From assembly GCF_000786105.1 (NCBI RefSeq), contig NZ_JTEV01000030.1, positions 1 through 48,319 of the forward strand: a stretch of 48,319 nt of DNA, read 5' to 3'. The DNA is from Bdellovibrio sp. ArHS (GTDB taxonomy: Bacteria; Bdellovibrionota; Bdellovibrionia; Bdellovibrionales; Bdellovibrionaceae). The notes below the pieces were generated by a model. The model was not told where the DNA came from. It saw only the letters and a list, made by a program, of their open reading frames with translations, and made no database searches. Position numbers and translations under genes: made by a program. Below are positions 40,361 through 48,319 of this stretch, piece by piece; position 1 is the stretch's first letter; each line of letters begins with the position of its first letter.

Positions 40361-43300
40361 ATGAGCCCAAAAAAAGTTCTAATAGTTGCAGTGCTCGCGG
40401 TTCTTTTCGGTTCACTTGCATGGGCGACGCCCACCAATTTGACTTATCAGGGCCGCATCATTAAGTCGGATGGCCAGCCTTTAGAGTACGAAAACGTCAG
40501 CTTCGTTTTTCAGATCCTAAATCCCACGGGATCTTGTGTGATTTTTCAAGAGCAGGTTTACGGCTATAATATGGTGAACTCCAAAGGGGTTTTCGATGTT
40601 CCCATCGGTAAGGGGACTGTTCAGTATCCCTTAAGTGCCGGGGCCACGGCCTTAGCCGCTTTTAATAATAACGACCCATTCACCTGTGGCGTATGTTCTT
40701 CTTCCAGCGGTAGTTATAGTTGTAGTACGGGATCAGGAACTTACACACCGTTAACTGATGATGGACGCGTCCTGCGTGTGCATTTCTATGATGGGCAAGG
40801 ATGGAGAACGATTTCCCCAGACAACGTGATTCGCTCGGTGCCGTTTGCGGGTTATGCGATCTCTGCCCAAAAGCTGGGGTCCTATTCTTCCTCTGACTTC
40901 TTAACAAAAATCGGCATTCCTACCTGTAATAGCGGAGAGTATTTAAGCTGGAATGGCAGTGTCATGTCTTGCGTAGCCGTTAGCGGGGCCTCCGGAGGCA
41001 CCGTGACCAATGTGAGCAGCGCCAATAGTTATTTGACCGTCACAGACGCGGGCACCACTCCTGTTTTAACAGTCCATGTGGGAACCACGGCCAATACGGT
41101 GGCCGCCGGCAATGACTCGCGCTTTACCGATGCTCGAACTCCCACCGGTTCTGCCGGAGGAGATTTGGGAGGCAGCTACCCATCTCCGACCGTGGAAAAA
41201 ATCAAAGGGCAGTCGATCAGTGCAACCGCCAGCGGACCGGGGCAAGTTCTGCGCTTTGATGGCGGAAGCTGGACGCCGGCTGCTTTAAAACTTTCGGATC
41301 TGGCCGGCGTTGCCGGAACTGTCGGAAGTGCTTTCAGTGTTTCAAGTTGTAGTGCGCATGAAACCTTAAATTGGTCTTCACTAACGGATTCCTTCACCTG
41401 TCAGGCCATTAACGGCTTGGATGCGGCGAAGGTCACAAGTGGGACTTTTGCGACGGCTCGTTTAGGAACGGGAACGGCAGATACGACAAAATATCTTCGC
41501 GGCGATGGAACGTGGCAGACTTTAAACACCTCAGACTCGACAAAACTTCCCTTAAGCGGTGGCCAGATGTCAGGTGACATCGACATGAATGGGCATAAAA
41601 TCTTGAATGTCACCAACGTTCCGTTTGTGGCAGCGGCTCCCAGCTCGGGGCAAAATGGTCAGACTTTACGTTGGAACAATGTTTCGGGTGAGTGGGAATG
41701 GTTCACGGCGGGTGAATCCGGCGCCGGTGTTTTGTCGGTGTCTTCTGCTAATACAGATATAGGTGTCAGCGGTTCGGCGAATCCTATTTTAACTTTGAAC
41801 TCTGCCACCTCAGGGGGGGCGGGGGACGCCAATAAGATCGCAAAATTAGATGGCAACGGTCGTTTGACTTCAGCGATGCTGCCGACGATGACCGCGAATA
41901 AAGCTCTCGTCTCAAACTCGAGTGGTGTGATCACCAGCTCTGCAGTGTCTGATGCAGAGCTCGGTTATCTTTCCGGAGTCTCTTCTTCTTTGCAAACGCA
42001 GTTGAACTCTAAGTTGTCGGCGACTGTGGCGTCGCCATCGGCAGGACAGGTCCTTCGTCATGATGGCTCCAACTGGGTGAATGCGACTCTGGGCTTTGCA
42101 GATCTTTCCGGTCAACCGACCACCTTAAGCGGTTATGGTATTACGGACGCGTTGAGTTCCACTTTGAATGATGGAAGTATTTTTGTCGGCAACGGATCTA
42201 ATATCGCCACAGGCGTGACGATGTCGGGGGACGCCACTCTTAGCAATACCGGCGCTTTAACTTTAAAAAACACCGGAACCGCGGGAACCTACTATAAGGT
42301 GACGACGGATGCACAAGGCCGCGTGACGGCGGGGGCTGCATCCTTGGTGGCTGCGGATATTCCCTCTCTGGATTGGAGTAAAATCACGACGGGTAAACCC
42401 ACAACCTTGGGTGGTTATGGAATTACTGACAGTGTTGTGAATGGCGGCGGCGTTGGCAAAATTACCGCCGGCCTTGAGGGCGCAGCTCCCGCAGGAAGTG
42501 CCACCGGAGATCTTTTCGTCGCAACGGATTCGCAAAAAATTTACCGATACAATGGAGCGACCTGGGATTTGATCAGCTCCGCCAGTGGATCCGGCGGAAC
42601 GATCACAGGTGTGACCGCCGGCACAGGTCTTAGTGGCGGGGGCGCTAGTGGCGCCGTGACTTTGAACTTGGCCAACACGGCGGTGAGTGCGGGCTCGTAT
42701 GGTTCAGCGACTCAAGTGGCCACATTTTCTGTGGATGCCCAGGGACGCTTAACCAGCGCGGGCCATGTGACTATCACTGGTACGGTGCCTGGCGGTTCGG
42801 CTGGTGGAGACCTTGGTGGAACCTATCCAAATCCAGCGGTGAATAAAATCAAAGGACAGACCGTGAGTGCGACTGCCACAACTGCCGGGCAAGTCCTTCG
42901 TTATGATGGGGGCGATTGGACTCCGGCGGCTTTGAAGCTCGCGGATCTTGCGGGTGTGGCGGGAACTGTCGGCAGTGCGTTCAGTGTTTCCAGTTGTAGC
43001 GCGAATGAGACTTTGAATTGGTCTTCATTGACGGATTCTTTCACTTGTCAGGCTATCAACGGTTTGGATGCTGCAAAAGTAACAACCGGAACTTTGGCGG
43101 TTGCCCGTTTAGGAACAGGTACTGCGGATAACACCAAATATCTTCGCGGTGATGGGACATGGCAAACGATCAGCACCTCGGATGCGACGAAGCTGCCACT
43201 AGCTGGTGGCCAGATGTCGGGTGATATCGACATGAACGGAAATAAAATTTTAAATGCGGCGAAGAATGTTCCCTCTGTGGGGACCGTGCCAAGCTCGGGT

Positions 43301-44734
43301 CAGAACGGTCAGTCGTTGCGTTGGAACAACACTTCCGGCCAGTGGGAATGGTTCACCGCAGGCGAATCCGGCGCTGGCGTGTTGTCCGTTTCTTCCGCCA
43401 ATGCAGACATTTCTGTGAGCGGTTCCACGAGTCCTATTCTGACTTTGAATTCGGGCACAGCGGGTGGCGCGGGTGACGCCAATAAGATCGCCAAACTGGA
43501 TGCCAGTGGTAAGTTGGCTTCGACAATGCTTCCGAATATTGCGGCTTCGAATATCACGGGTGTTCTTCCCATCGCGCATGGTGGAACGAATTCCTCTGCG
43601 ACGTTGATTAACAATCGTATCATGGCCTCCAGTGGCGGAGCCATCATTGAAGCGGCCGCGATCACGGCGAACAAAGCTTTGATTTCTGACGGTAATGGTA
43701 TTCCGACTGCATCTTCTGTCAGCCACACAGAGCTGGGCTATTTGTCAGGAGTGACTTCGTCCGTGCAAACACAACTCGATACAAAATTGTCGGCCACGGT
43801 GACGTCGCCTGCAACGGGGCAGGTGCTTCGCTATAGCGGAAGTGCCTGGGTGAATGCGGCAGTTAATGCGGCAACGGACCTCACTGGAACTTTGGCGATT
43901 GCCAATGGTGGTACCGGTGCGACAACAGCGGCGGCGGCTCGAACGAACTTAGGTTTGGGAACCTCTGCGACAGTGAATACGGGAAATGCCGCGGGAAATA
44001 TTCCACTACTTGGTACCGGCGGATTGGTCGCGAATAAGATGTGTACCGCGGACTCGACTGGCAATGGTGTTATTTGTACCTCCACGATCCCGACTGGATC
44101 GCAATGGGTGACTGCGGGAAGTGATATATACTACAGCGCGGGACAGGTGGGCATTGGTCTTTCCAACCCCACAAATAAGCTTCAGGTTCACGAGGGGGAT
44201 GTTCAGATAACGACCACTACCACGGGCGCGACCCAAAATGACGGTTTTATTATGGGGTACAACGGCAATGATTTTCGCATGGTAAATCGCCAGGTGGCGG
44301 GTTCGATTCAGATGGGTACAAACGGAAATTTAGATCAATTCACACTTACCACGGCTCCAGAAGGGGGCCGCATTGGTCTTGGTACGACCACACCACAGGT
44401 GAAATTAGACGTGGTCGGTGGAGCTGTCGTTTCGCGCACGAATATTATTAATTCCGGATCTATCGTAAATCTAACTTTGGCAAATAATCATCTTTTAAAA
44501 TCCGTCGGCGGTGACGTTATCACGTTAGACAACATCGTGGATGGCGGAACTTATACTTTGGTTATATCCGACACCACGTCGCGCACCTACACTTTTTCAG
44601 GATGTACAAATTCCTATTTCAATCCTGCCAATGGCGCCACCGAAGCCGGCGCTCGTAGCACCTATACCATTTTAACTGTGCAAGATGGCGCCAACCTAGA
44701 TTGTTATATTTCTTGGATGAGTGGATTCCAATAG
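40361..44734 (+). CDS. MAT-like giant fibre adhesin 2
   Basis: A 1457-residue exported fibre, paralogous to fibre 1. Signal peptide (MSPKKVLIVAVLAVLFGSLAWA) and an N-terminal beta-domain (NLTYQGRIIKSDGQPLEYENVSF), then a long shaft with two copies of a block of about 245 residues (YLRGDGTWQTL, SGQNGQSLRWNN, ANKIAKLD) and two copies of an ELGYLSGV segment, and a tip with VGIGLSNPTNKLQV, LGTTTPQVKLDV and a C-terminal beta-domain ending CYISWMSGF. Surface adhesion to prey or substrate is the expected function from the MAT group. Start: ATG 40361 after GAGAGGTCG; an in-frame GTG at 40313 would add 16 non-signal residues. The propeller gene follows after 10 bases. Confidence 0.85.
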   Translation: MSPKKVLIVAVLAVLFGSLAWATPTNLTYQGRIIKSDGQPLEYENVSFVFQILNPTGSCVIFQEQVYGYNMVNSKGVFDVPIGKGTVQYPLSAGATALAAFNNNDPFTCGVCSSSSGSYSCSTGSGTYTPLTDDGRVLRVHFYDGQGWRTISPDNVIRSVPFAGYAISAQKLGSYSSSDFLTKIGIPTCNSGEYLSWNGSVMSCVAVSGASGGTVTNVSSANSYLTVTDAGTTPVLTVHVGTTANTVAAGNDSRFTDARTPTGSAGGDLGGSYPSPTVEKIKGQSISATASGPGQVLRFDGGSWTPAALKLSDLAGVAGTVGSAFSVSSCSAHETLNWSSLTDSFTCQAINGLDAAKVTSGTFATARLGTGTADTTKYLRGDGTWQTLNTSDSTKLPLSGGQMSGDIDMNGHKILNVTNVPFVAAAPSSGQNGQTLRWNNVSGEWEWFTAGESGAGVLSVSSANTDIGVSGSANPILTLNSATSGGAGDANKIAKLDGNGRLTSAMLPTMTANKALVSNSSGVITSSAVSDAELGYLSGVSSSLQTQLNSKLSATVASPSAGQVLRHDGSNWVNATLGFADLSGQPTTLSGYGITDALSSTLNDGSIFVGNGSNIATGVTMSGDATLSNTGALTLKNTGTAGTYYKVTTDAQGRVTAGAASLVAADIPSLDWSKITTGKPTTLGGYGITDSVVNGGGVGKITAGLEGAAPAGSATGDLFVATDSQKIYRYNGATWDLISSASGSGGTITGVTAGTGLSGGGASGAVTLNLANTAVSAGSYGSATQVATFSVDAQGRLTSAGHVTITGTVPGGSAGGDLGGTYPNPAVNKIKGQTVSATATTAGQVLRYDGGDWTPAALKLADLAGVAGTVGSAFSVSSCSANETLNWSSLTDSFTCQAINGLDAAKVTTGTLAVARLGTGTADNTKYLRGDGTWQTISTSDATKLPLAGGQMSGDIDMNGNKILNAAKNVPSVGTVPSSGQNGQSLRWNNTSGQWEWFTAGESGAGVLSVSSANADISVSGSTSPILTLNSGTAGGAGDANKIAKLDASGKLASTMLPNIAASNITGVLPIAHGGTNSSATLINNRIMASSGGAIIEAAAITANKALISDGNGIPTASSVSHTELGYLSGVTSSVQTQLDTKLSATVTSPATGQVLRYSGSAWVNAAVNAATDLTGTLAIANGGTGATTAAAARTNLGLGTSATVNTGNAAGNIPLLGTGGLVANKMCTADSTGNGVICTSTIPTGSQWVTAGSDIYYSAGQVGIGLSNPTNKLQVHEGDVQITTTTTGATQNDGFIMGYNGNDFRMVNRQVAGSIQMGTNGNLDQFTLTTAPEGGRIGLGTTTPQVKLDVVGGAVVSRTNIINSGSIVNLTLANNHLLKSVGGDVITLDNIVDGGTYTLVISDTTSRTYTFSGCTNSYFNPANGATEAGARSTYTILTVQDGANLDCYISWMSGFQ
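41150..41885 (+). repeat. Fibre 2 internal block, copy 1
   Basis: Encodes about 245 shaft residues (SAGGDLGGSYPSP to GRLTSAMLP) repeated at 42796-43535. Part of the block also matches fibre 1 at about 34550-34975. Confidence 0.75.
42796..43535 (+). repeat. Fibre 2 internal block, copy 2
   Basis: The second copy of the block at 41150-41885 (SAGGDLGGTYPNP to GKLASTMLP), offset by about 1650 bases. A shorter segment with ELGYLSGV follows each copy (about 41888-42095 and 43668-43870). Confidence 0.75.
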
Positions 44735-44744
44735 GAGCAGCAAC

Positions 44745-47700
44745 ATGAAGCAAGGCACGTTCTTCAAAGCCATTTTTTGTTTCGGCATTCTCGGTGCTCT
44801 TTTCTTTTCACCACAAATTTTTGGTCAGGCCGCTGGGTCGATGCCATTTGGTTTTTTTTCACAGAAAGGAATTTTGTGGGGGCAGCCAATTCCCGGGATG
44901 AAAGCAGAGTGTTTTGCTGGGGAAGTCGGGAATGTTCTAAAGCTCAGTGACAACAGAACTCTGTTGTATGGCGGGTTTTCTACGGCGGGTCCCTGCACAG
45001 GGTCGGGGGTCTCGTTGGATTCTGGGACGGCAGCGCCCGTCAGCGGATTCGATGCATCGACGATGGCTGTTGATGGGCCCGTGTGGCATAGCGTCTCTGA
45101 CGGAGCGGGCGGATGGTATATCGCCGGCGAATTTGAACACGTCGGTGGCATCCCTCGTAACGGGTTGGCGCATATCAATGGCAATGGCCAACTGGATCTG
45201 TCTTTTTTGCCACCTGCAAAAATTAGTGGATGGCAAATATATGCACTGGCTTTTGGTGGGGGACGCCTTTATGTCGGAGGCGTTGGCGACAAAGAAAGTC
45301 AGAATGGCGGCGTGCCCTTGAGTATGAGTGATGGCTTCTATATCAGACCGGAGTCTTCGTTTCAAAAGAGCGACTTCAATGGACATATCTACGCCGTCAT
45401 CTCAGATGGCAATGGCGGGTGGTTTGTCGGAGGAGACTTTACTTCCTTTCAAGATGTCGATTTAGCAGGAGGGCTTGCTCATCTTCATGCCGACGGAACT
45501 CTGGATGAGGGGTTTGCTCCTGGAGTGAATGGGTACGTGAACGCGCTTTATCTCAGCGGCAGTACACTTTATGTCGGTGGAGCCTTTACAACCATTGCGG
45601 GTGTTTCAAGAGCGAATCTTGCCTCATTAAGTGCCGTCACCGGAGTGGCAACTTCCTGGGCCCCAGAGTCCAACGATTGGATCAATACCATAGCGGTTTC
45701 TGGTGCAACGGCCTATGTGGGCGGATGGTTTACGACAGTGGGTGGGGCTGCAAGAAATTACATGGCCGCCTTGGATACGACGACGGGTCTTGCCACATCG
45801 TGGAATCCGGATGCTGACGGGATCGTTTTATCCATCGCCGTTTCGGGATCCACAGTCTATGCCGGTGGTTGGTTCGAGGCTATTGGTGGCAGTTCTCGAA
45901 ATCATATAGCCGCCCTTAATGCGACGACGGCCTTGGCGACCGCGTGGAATCCAAATGCCAATGACGGTGTTTCGTCCATCGCGGTTTCCGGTTCAACGGT
46001 CTATGTCGGCGGTTGGTTTAGCAGCATTGGTGGGGCCGCAAGAAATAGAATAGCCGCTTTAGATGTTACTACAGGCGTGGCGACTTCTTGGGACCCAGAT
46101 GCGAACAGCGAAATTTTATCACTGGCAGTTTCTGGTTCGACAGTTTACGTAGGAGGATACTTTACCTCCATCGGTGGTGCGGCAAGAGAATATCTGGCGG
46201 CACTAGATACGGCAACGGGGCTTGCGACAGCCTGGAACCCGAACGCGGACGGTGGTGTGTACTCTATCGCTGTTTCGGGTTCGACAGTCTATGTTGGCGG
46301 AGAATTTAGTACTGCCGGATCGGATCCAAGGGTCGGATTAGCCGCCCTTGATAGCGCCACCGGAGCTCTAACATCATGGACTCCCGATCCCAATGGAAAT
46401 ATCGAAACGATCGCAGTTTCTGGTTCGACAGTTTATGCCGGAGGTCAGTTTAACGCCATTGGTGGCGCTTCCCGAAATCACATAGCCGCTTTAAATGCGA
46501 CGACGGCCGTGGCGACAGCTTGGAATCCCAATCCTGATGGGACGACAGTGGATGTCATCACCGTCTCTGGTTCGACAGTTTATGTGGGCGGAAATTTTTC
46601 TACTATTGGTGGTGTTTTGCGACCGCTGTTAGCCGCTCTGGATACGACGACGGGTCTTGCCACTTCGTGGAATCCAGCGCCTAGTGGTCCCATTACCGAA
46701 ATTTCAGTTTCTGGTTCCACAATTTATGTCAGTGGATATTTCTCGGTCATCGGTGGAGCTTCAAGAAATAATCTAGCAGCTTTGGATGTCACCACGGGTG
46801 TTGCCACGGACTGGGACCCAAACCCAAATGATGGAATCTCGGCATTTGCTGTCTCTGGCTCAACGATTTATGTGATTGGGTATTTCACCAGCATTGGTGG
46901 TGCTTCCAGAAGTAAAATAGCTGCGATCGACGCGACCACGGGACTTGCGACATCCTGGAATCCCAAACCTGCGGACCGGGACATTGCGTGTATTGCGGCC
47001 TCGGGTTCGTCTGTATACGTGGGCGGGGAATTCACCGTCATCGGGTCCGGACTTTCACGCAGTGGACTGGCCGTCATCGAGTCCTCGACAGGATTGCTCA
47101 CAACCTGGAGCGCGCCCGATTTTTATAAAGTGGGCGATTACTTCTGGATCACCGATGTCGAAGTTCTTAGCTCTAAAATATTTGTCGGAGGATATTTTGA
47201 TGCCGTGGGTGGAACCGCCAGAAGTAATCTTGTGGCCTTAGATGGAGTCTCTGGAAAGGTGACGGCGTGGGATCCGAATCCAAACGGAGATATTTGGCAA
47301 ATGGAACGTCAGGGAAATACGCTTTATGTTCTGGGTGGTTTTAATACGATAGGCGGAGAAAACCGCTACACCTTAGCAGGAATTAATCTTGTTGGGGGAG
47401 GTATCACTGCTTGGGATCCTTCACCCAATGGACCGGCCGCAACAATGTTGGTTTCCGGATCAACTGTCTATGTGAGTGGATGGTTCACCAGTATGGGTGG
47501 GAGTTCGCGCAACTTATTGGCGTCTGTTGACGCGACCACCGGAGCCGTCTTGTCCTGGAACCCCGATCCGGATGGTGAGATTGCCCAAATGACTTTGGCG
47601 GCTTCGCAGATGTATGTAGTGGGCTCCTTTACCACCATTGGCGGGGTTTCAAGAAATGGGGTTGCGGCATTGGATGCCACGATGGGCTCGGGGGTCACGG

Positions 47701-48164
47701 GGTTCGATCCTGCATTGGATGCTGGAGAAATCAGGCAGGTTTGGGTGCAAGGATCTAAAATATACATCAGTTTCGACAGCGACGCTACGATGGTGGACGG
47801 GGTTCCGCGAAAGAATATGGCGTCGTTTGATACTGGCTCGGCGACTTTGAATTCTTGGGTGACACAGTTTAATTCCAGCTGTTCAGGATGCCGCTATGTT
47901 GTGGCTTCGACAGATTCTGCGATTTATCTGACAGGCCCATTTACCCAGGTGGGCGGTACTTACAGAAATGGCGTCGCGGCCGTTGATCCCGAGACGGGCG
48001 CTTTACTGCCTTGGAATGCGGATGTGAATGGGGCCTGGGGCATAAGCAGTATTAAATTGGTTGATGATCGTCTTTATCTTTTGGGGGCATTTACAACAAT
48101 CAACGGTCAAGTTCGCGGCGGCTTTGGTGTTGTCGATCCTGTGACGGGAGCTTTATTATGGTAG
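44745..48164 (+). CDS. Secreted 21-repeat beta-propeller protein
   Basis: A 1139-residue exported protein (signal peptide about residues 5-27, ending IFGQA). After about 100 residues it consists of 21 tandem units of about 48 residues on the pattern VSGSTVYVGGWFTSIGGASRNHIAALDATTGLATSWNPNPNG, related to the delta-60/Rax2-like propeller repeats. The first three and the last four are more diverged. Twenty-one is three times seven, which suits three seven-bladed propellers. There are no catalytic motifs; a binding or scaffold role is likely. Start ATG 44745 with TAGGAG upstream, 10 bases after the fibre 2 stop, and the next gene overlaps its stop by seven bases, so all three are one operon. Function with the fibre is inferred. 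Confidence 0.83.
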   Translation: MKQGTFFKAIFCFGILGALFFSPQIFGQAAGSMPFGFFSQKGILWGQPIPGMKAECFAGEVGNVLKLSDNRTLLYGGFSTAGPCTGSGVSLDSGTAAPVSGFDASTMAVDGPVWHSVSDGAGGWYIAGEFEHVGGIPRNGLAHINGNGQLDLSFLPPAKISGWQIYALAFGGGRLYVGGVGDKESQNGGVPLSMSDGFYIRPESSFQKSDFNGHIYAVISDGNGGWFVGGDFTSFQDVDLAGGLAHLHADGTLDEGFAPGVNGYVNALYLSGSTLYVGGAFTTIAGVSRANLASLSAVTGVATSWAPESNDWINTIAVSGATAYVGGWFTTVGGAARNYMAALDTTTGLATSWNPDADGIVLSIAVSGSTVYAGGWFEAIGGSSRNHIAALNATTALATAWNPNANDGVSSIAVSGSTVYVGGWFSSIGGAARNRIAALDVTTGVATSWDPDANSEILSLAVSGSTVYVGGYFTSIGGAAREYLAALDTATGLATAWNPNADGGVYSIAVSGSTVYVGGEFSTAGSDPRVGLAALDSATGALTSWTPDPNGNIETIAVSGSTVYAGGQFNAIGGASRNHIAALNATTAVATAWNPNPDGTTVDVITVSGSTVYVGGNFSTIGGVLRPLLAALDTTTGLATSWNPAPSGPITEISVSGSTIYVSGYFSVIGGASRNNLAALDVTTGVATDWDPNPNDGISAFAVSGSTIYVIGYFTSIGGASRSKIAAIDATTGLATSWNPKPADRDIACIAASGSSVYVGGEFTVIGSGLSRSGLAVIESSTGLLTTWSAPDFYKVGDYFWITDVEVLSSKIFVGGYFDAVGGTARSNLVALDGVSGKVTAWDPNPNGDIWQMERQGNTLYVLGGFNTIGGENRYTLAGINLVGGGITAWDPSPNGPAATMLVSGSTVYVSGWFTSMGGSSRNLLASVDATTGAVLSWNPDPDGEIAQMTLAASQMYVVGSFTTIGGVSRNGVAALDATMGSGVTGFDPALDAGEIRQVWVQGSKIYISFDSDATMVDGVPRKNMASFDTGSATLNSWVTQFNSSCSGCRYVVASTDSAIYLTGPFTQVGGTYRNGVAAVDPETGALLPWNADVNGAWGISSIKLVDDRLYLLGAFTTINGQVRGGFGVVDPVTGALLW
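45063..48161 (+). repeat. Tandem repeats of about 144 bases (21 units)
   Basis: Coding repeats of the propeller gene. Central units are similar even at DNA level (for instance GTTTCTGGTTCGACAGTTTA occurs near 46128, 46410 and 46563), which suggests recent expansion by unequal recombination. Confidence 0.8.
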
Positions 48165-48319
48165 AGAATATTAAAATACTAGTTAGAAGCTTCATGGTGA
48201 TGAGCTTCCTTTTCGCAGGCCCGTCGTCTTATGCAGAAAAAAAAGATTCTGCTTTTAAAAAACAGTCATCAATGAGATCTCAACAAAAACAAATCAAGCG
48301 TTCGCCTGAGTGTCAGCAG
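48158..48319 (+). CDS. Secreted protein, N-terminal part only
   Basis: The first 54 codons of a gene that runs off the window. The ATG at 48158 overlaps the propeller stop by seven bases (ATGGTAG), showing translational coupling. The visible part is a basic start, a hydrophobic signal segment (SFMVMSFLFAGPSSYA), and a Lys/Gln/Ser-rich start of the mature protein (KKDSAFKKQSSMRSQQ). Family unknown. It is the third gene of the fibre 2 operon. Confidence 0.65.
   Translation, partial: MVENIKILVRSFMVMSFLFAGPSSYAEKKDSAFKKQSSMRSQQKQIKRSPECQQ

Noticed and set aside
41176-44236. Minus-strand open frames in the fibre 2 gene
   Set aside because: Same cause as in fibre 1; near-identical shadow proteins recur because the coding blocks repeat.
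32684-44734. Tail-fibre genes as part of a prophage
   Set aside because: There are signal peptides and no capsid, terminase, portal, integrase or lysis genes nearby, so they are domesticated or surface fibres.
45063-48161. Regular 144-base repeats as a possible CRISPR or satellite array
   Set aside because: The repeats are open throughout, in one frame, and encode a propeller unit; there are no unique spacers.

Overview
The window looks like chromosomal DNA of a Bdellovibrio-like predatory bacterium (Bdellovibrionota). The grounds are protein content, not a database search. They are a TIGR02147-family regulator, paralogous secreted proteins with a GNGGDALLC motif, two giant phage-tail-fibre-like repeat proteins of the kind described in Bdellovibrio as mosaic adhesive trimer (MAT) fibres, many lipoproteins, an L,D-transpeptidase and mixed Shine-Dalgarno starts at roughly even base composition. 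I see no tRNA, rRNA, CRISPR array, insertion sequence or prophage structural module. No gene-free gap exceeds about 300 bases.

Layout. 1-2.2 kb: the 3' part of an isoaspartyl dipeptidase overlapping a cyanophycinase (a cyanophycin-breakdown pair), then a hemerythrin-like protein. 2.2-6.4 kb: a JmjC/cupin oxygenase, a DUF1254/DUF1214 secreted protein and a 7TM-DISM histidine kinase. 6.6-10.0 kb: a large lipoprotein with PKD-like domains, a thrombospondin-1-like repeat and a C-terminal Hint (intein-like) domain, followed one base later by a membrane-anchored protein of unknown function. 10.2-16.5 kb: an L,D-transpeptidase lipoprotein, a TonB receptor with its own TonB, a YeiH-type transporter, a second hemerythrin protein, a frameshifted gene and a single-domain response regulator. 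16.7-21.9 kb: a nucleosidase, an EEP hydrolase plus phospholipase D/VTT fusion operon, and a second DUF1254/DUF1214 protein. 22-32 kb: mostly redox and metabolic genes (old yellow enzyme, two zinc alcohol dehydrogenases of which one is frameshifted, an SDR), an ArsR-rhodanese/DsbD-like operon behind a likely operator, an ATPase overlapping a decayed pfkB, and two lipoproteins.

32.2-48.3 kb is the most distinctive part: a surface-fibre island. A small lipoprotein, MAT-like fibre 1 and a LamG protein form one operon. A TIGR02147 regulator overlapping a secreted protein forms a second. MAT-like fibre 2, a 21-repeat beta-propeller protein and a further secreted protein running off the window form a third. 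All three transcription units are preceded by the same element: GCTCTG(A/G)C, an AGAGC inverted half-site, and a TAT positioned exactly 24 bases from the first base. This suggests one regulon controlling the fibres, perhaps through the TIGR02147 protein. A KH-domain RNA-binding gene sits between the second and third units.

Three genes are broken by frame changes: 15.68 kb (one extra G in a G run), 28.41 kb (one missing G in a G run) and 30.58 kb (pfkB remnant). The first two lie in homopolymers, so assembly error must be excluded before calling them pseudogenes.
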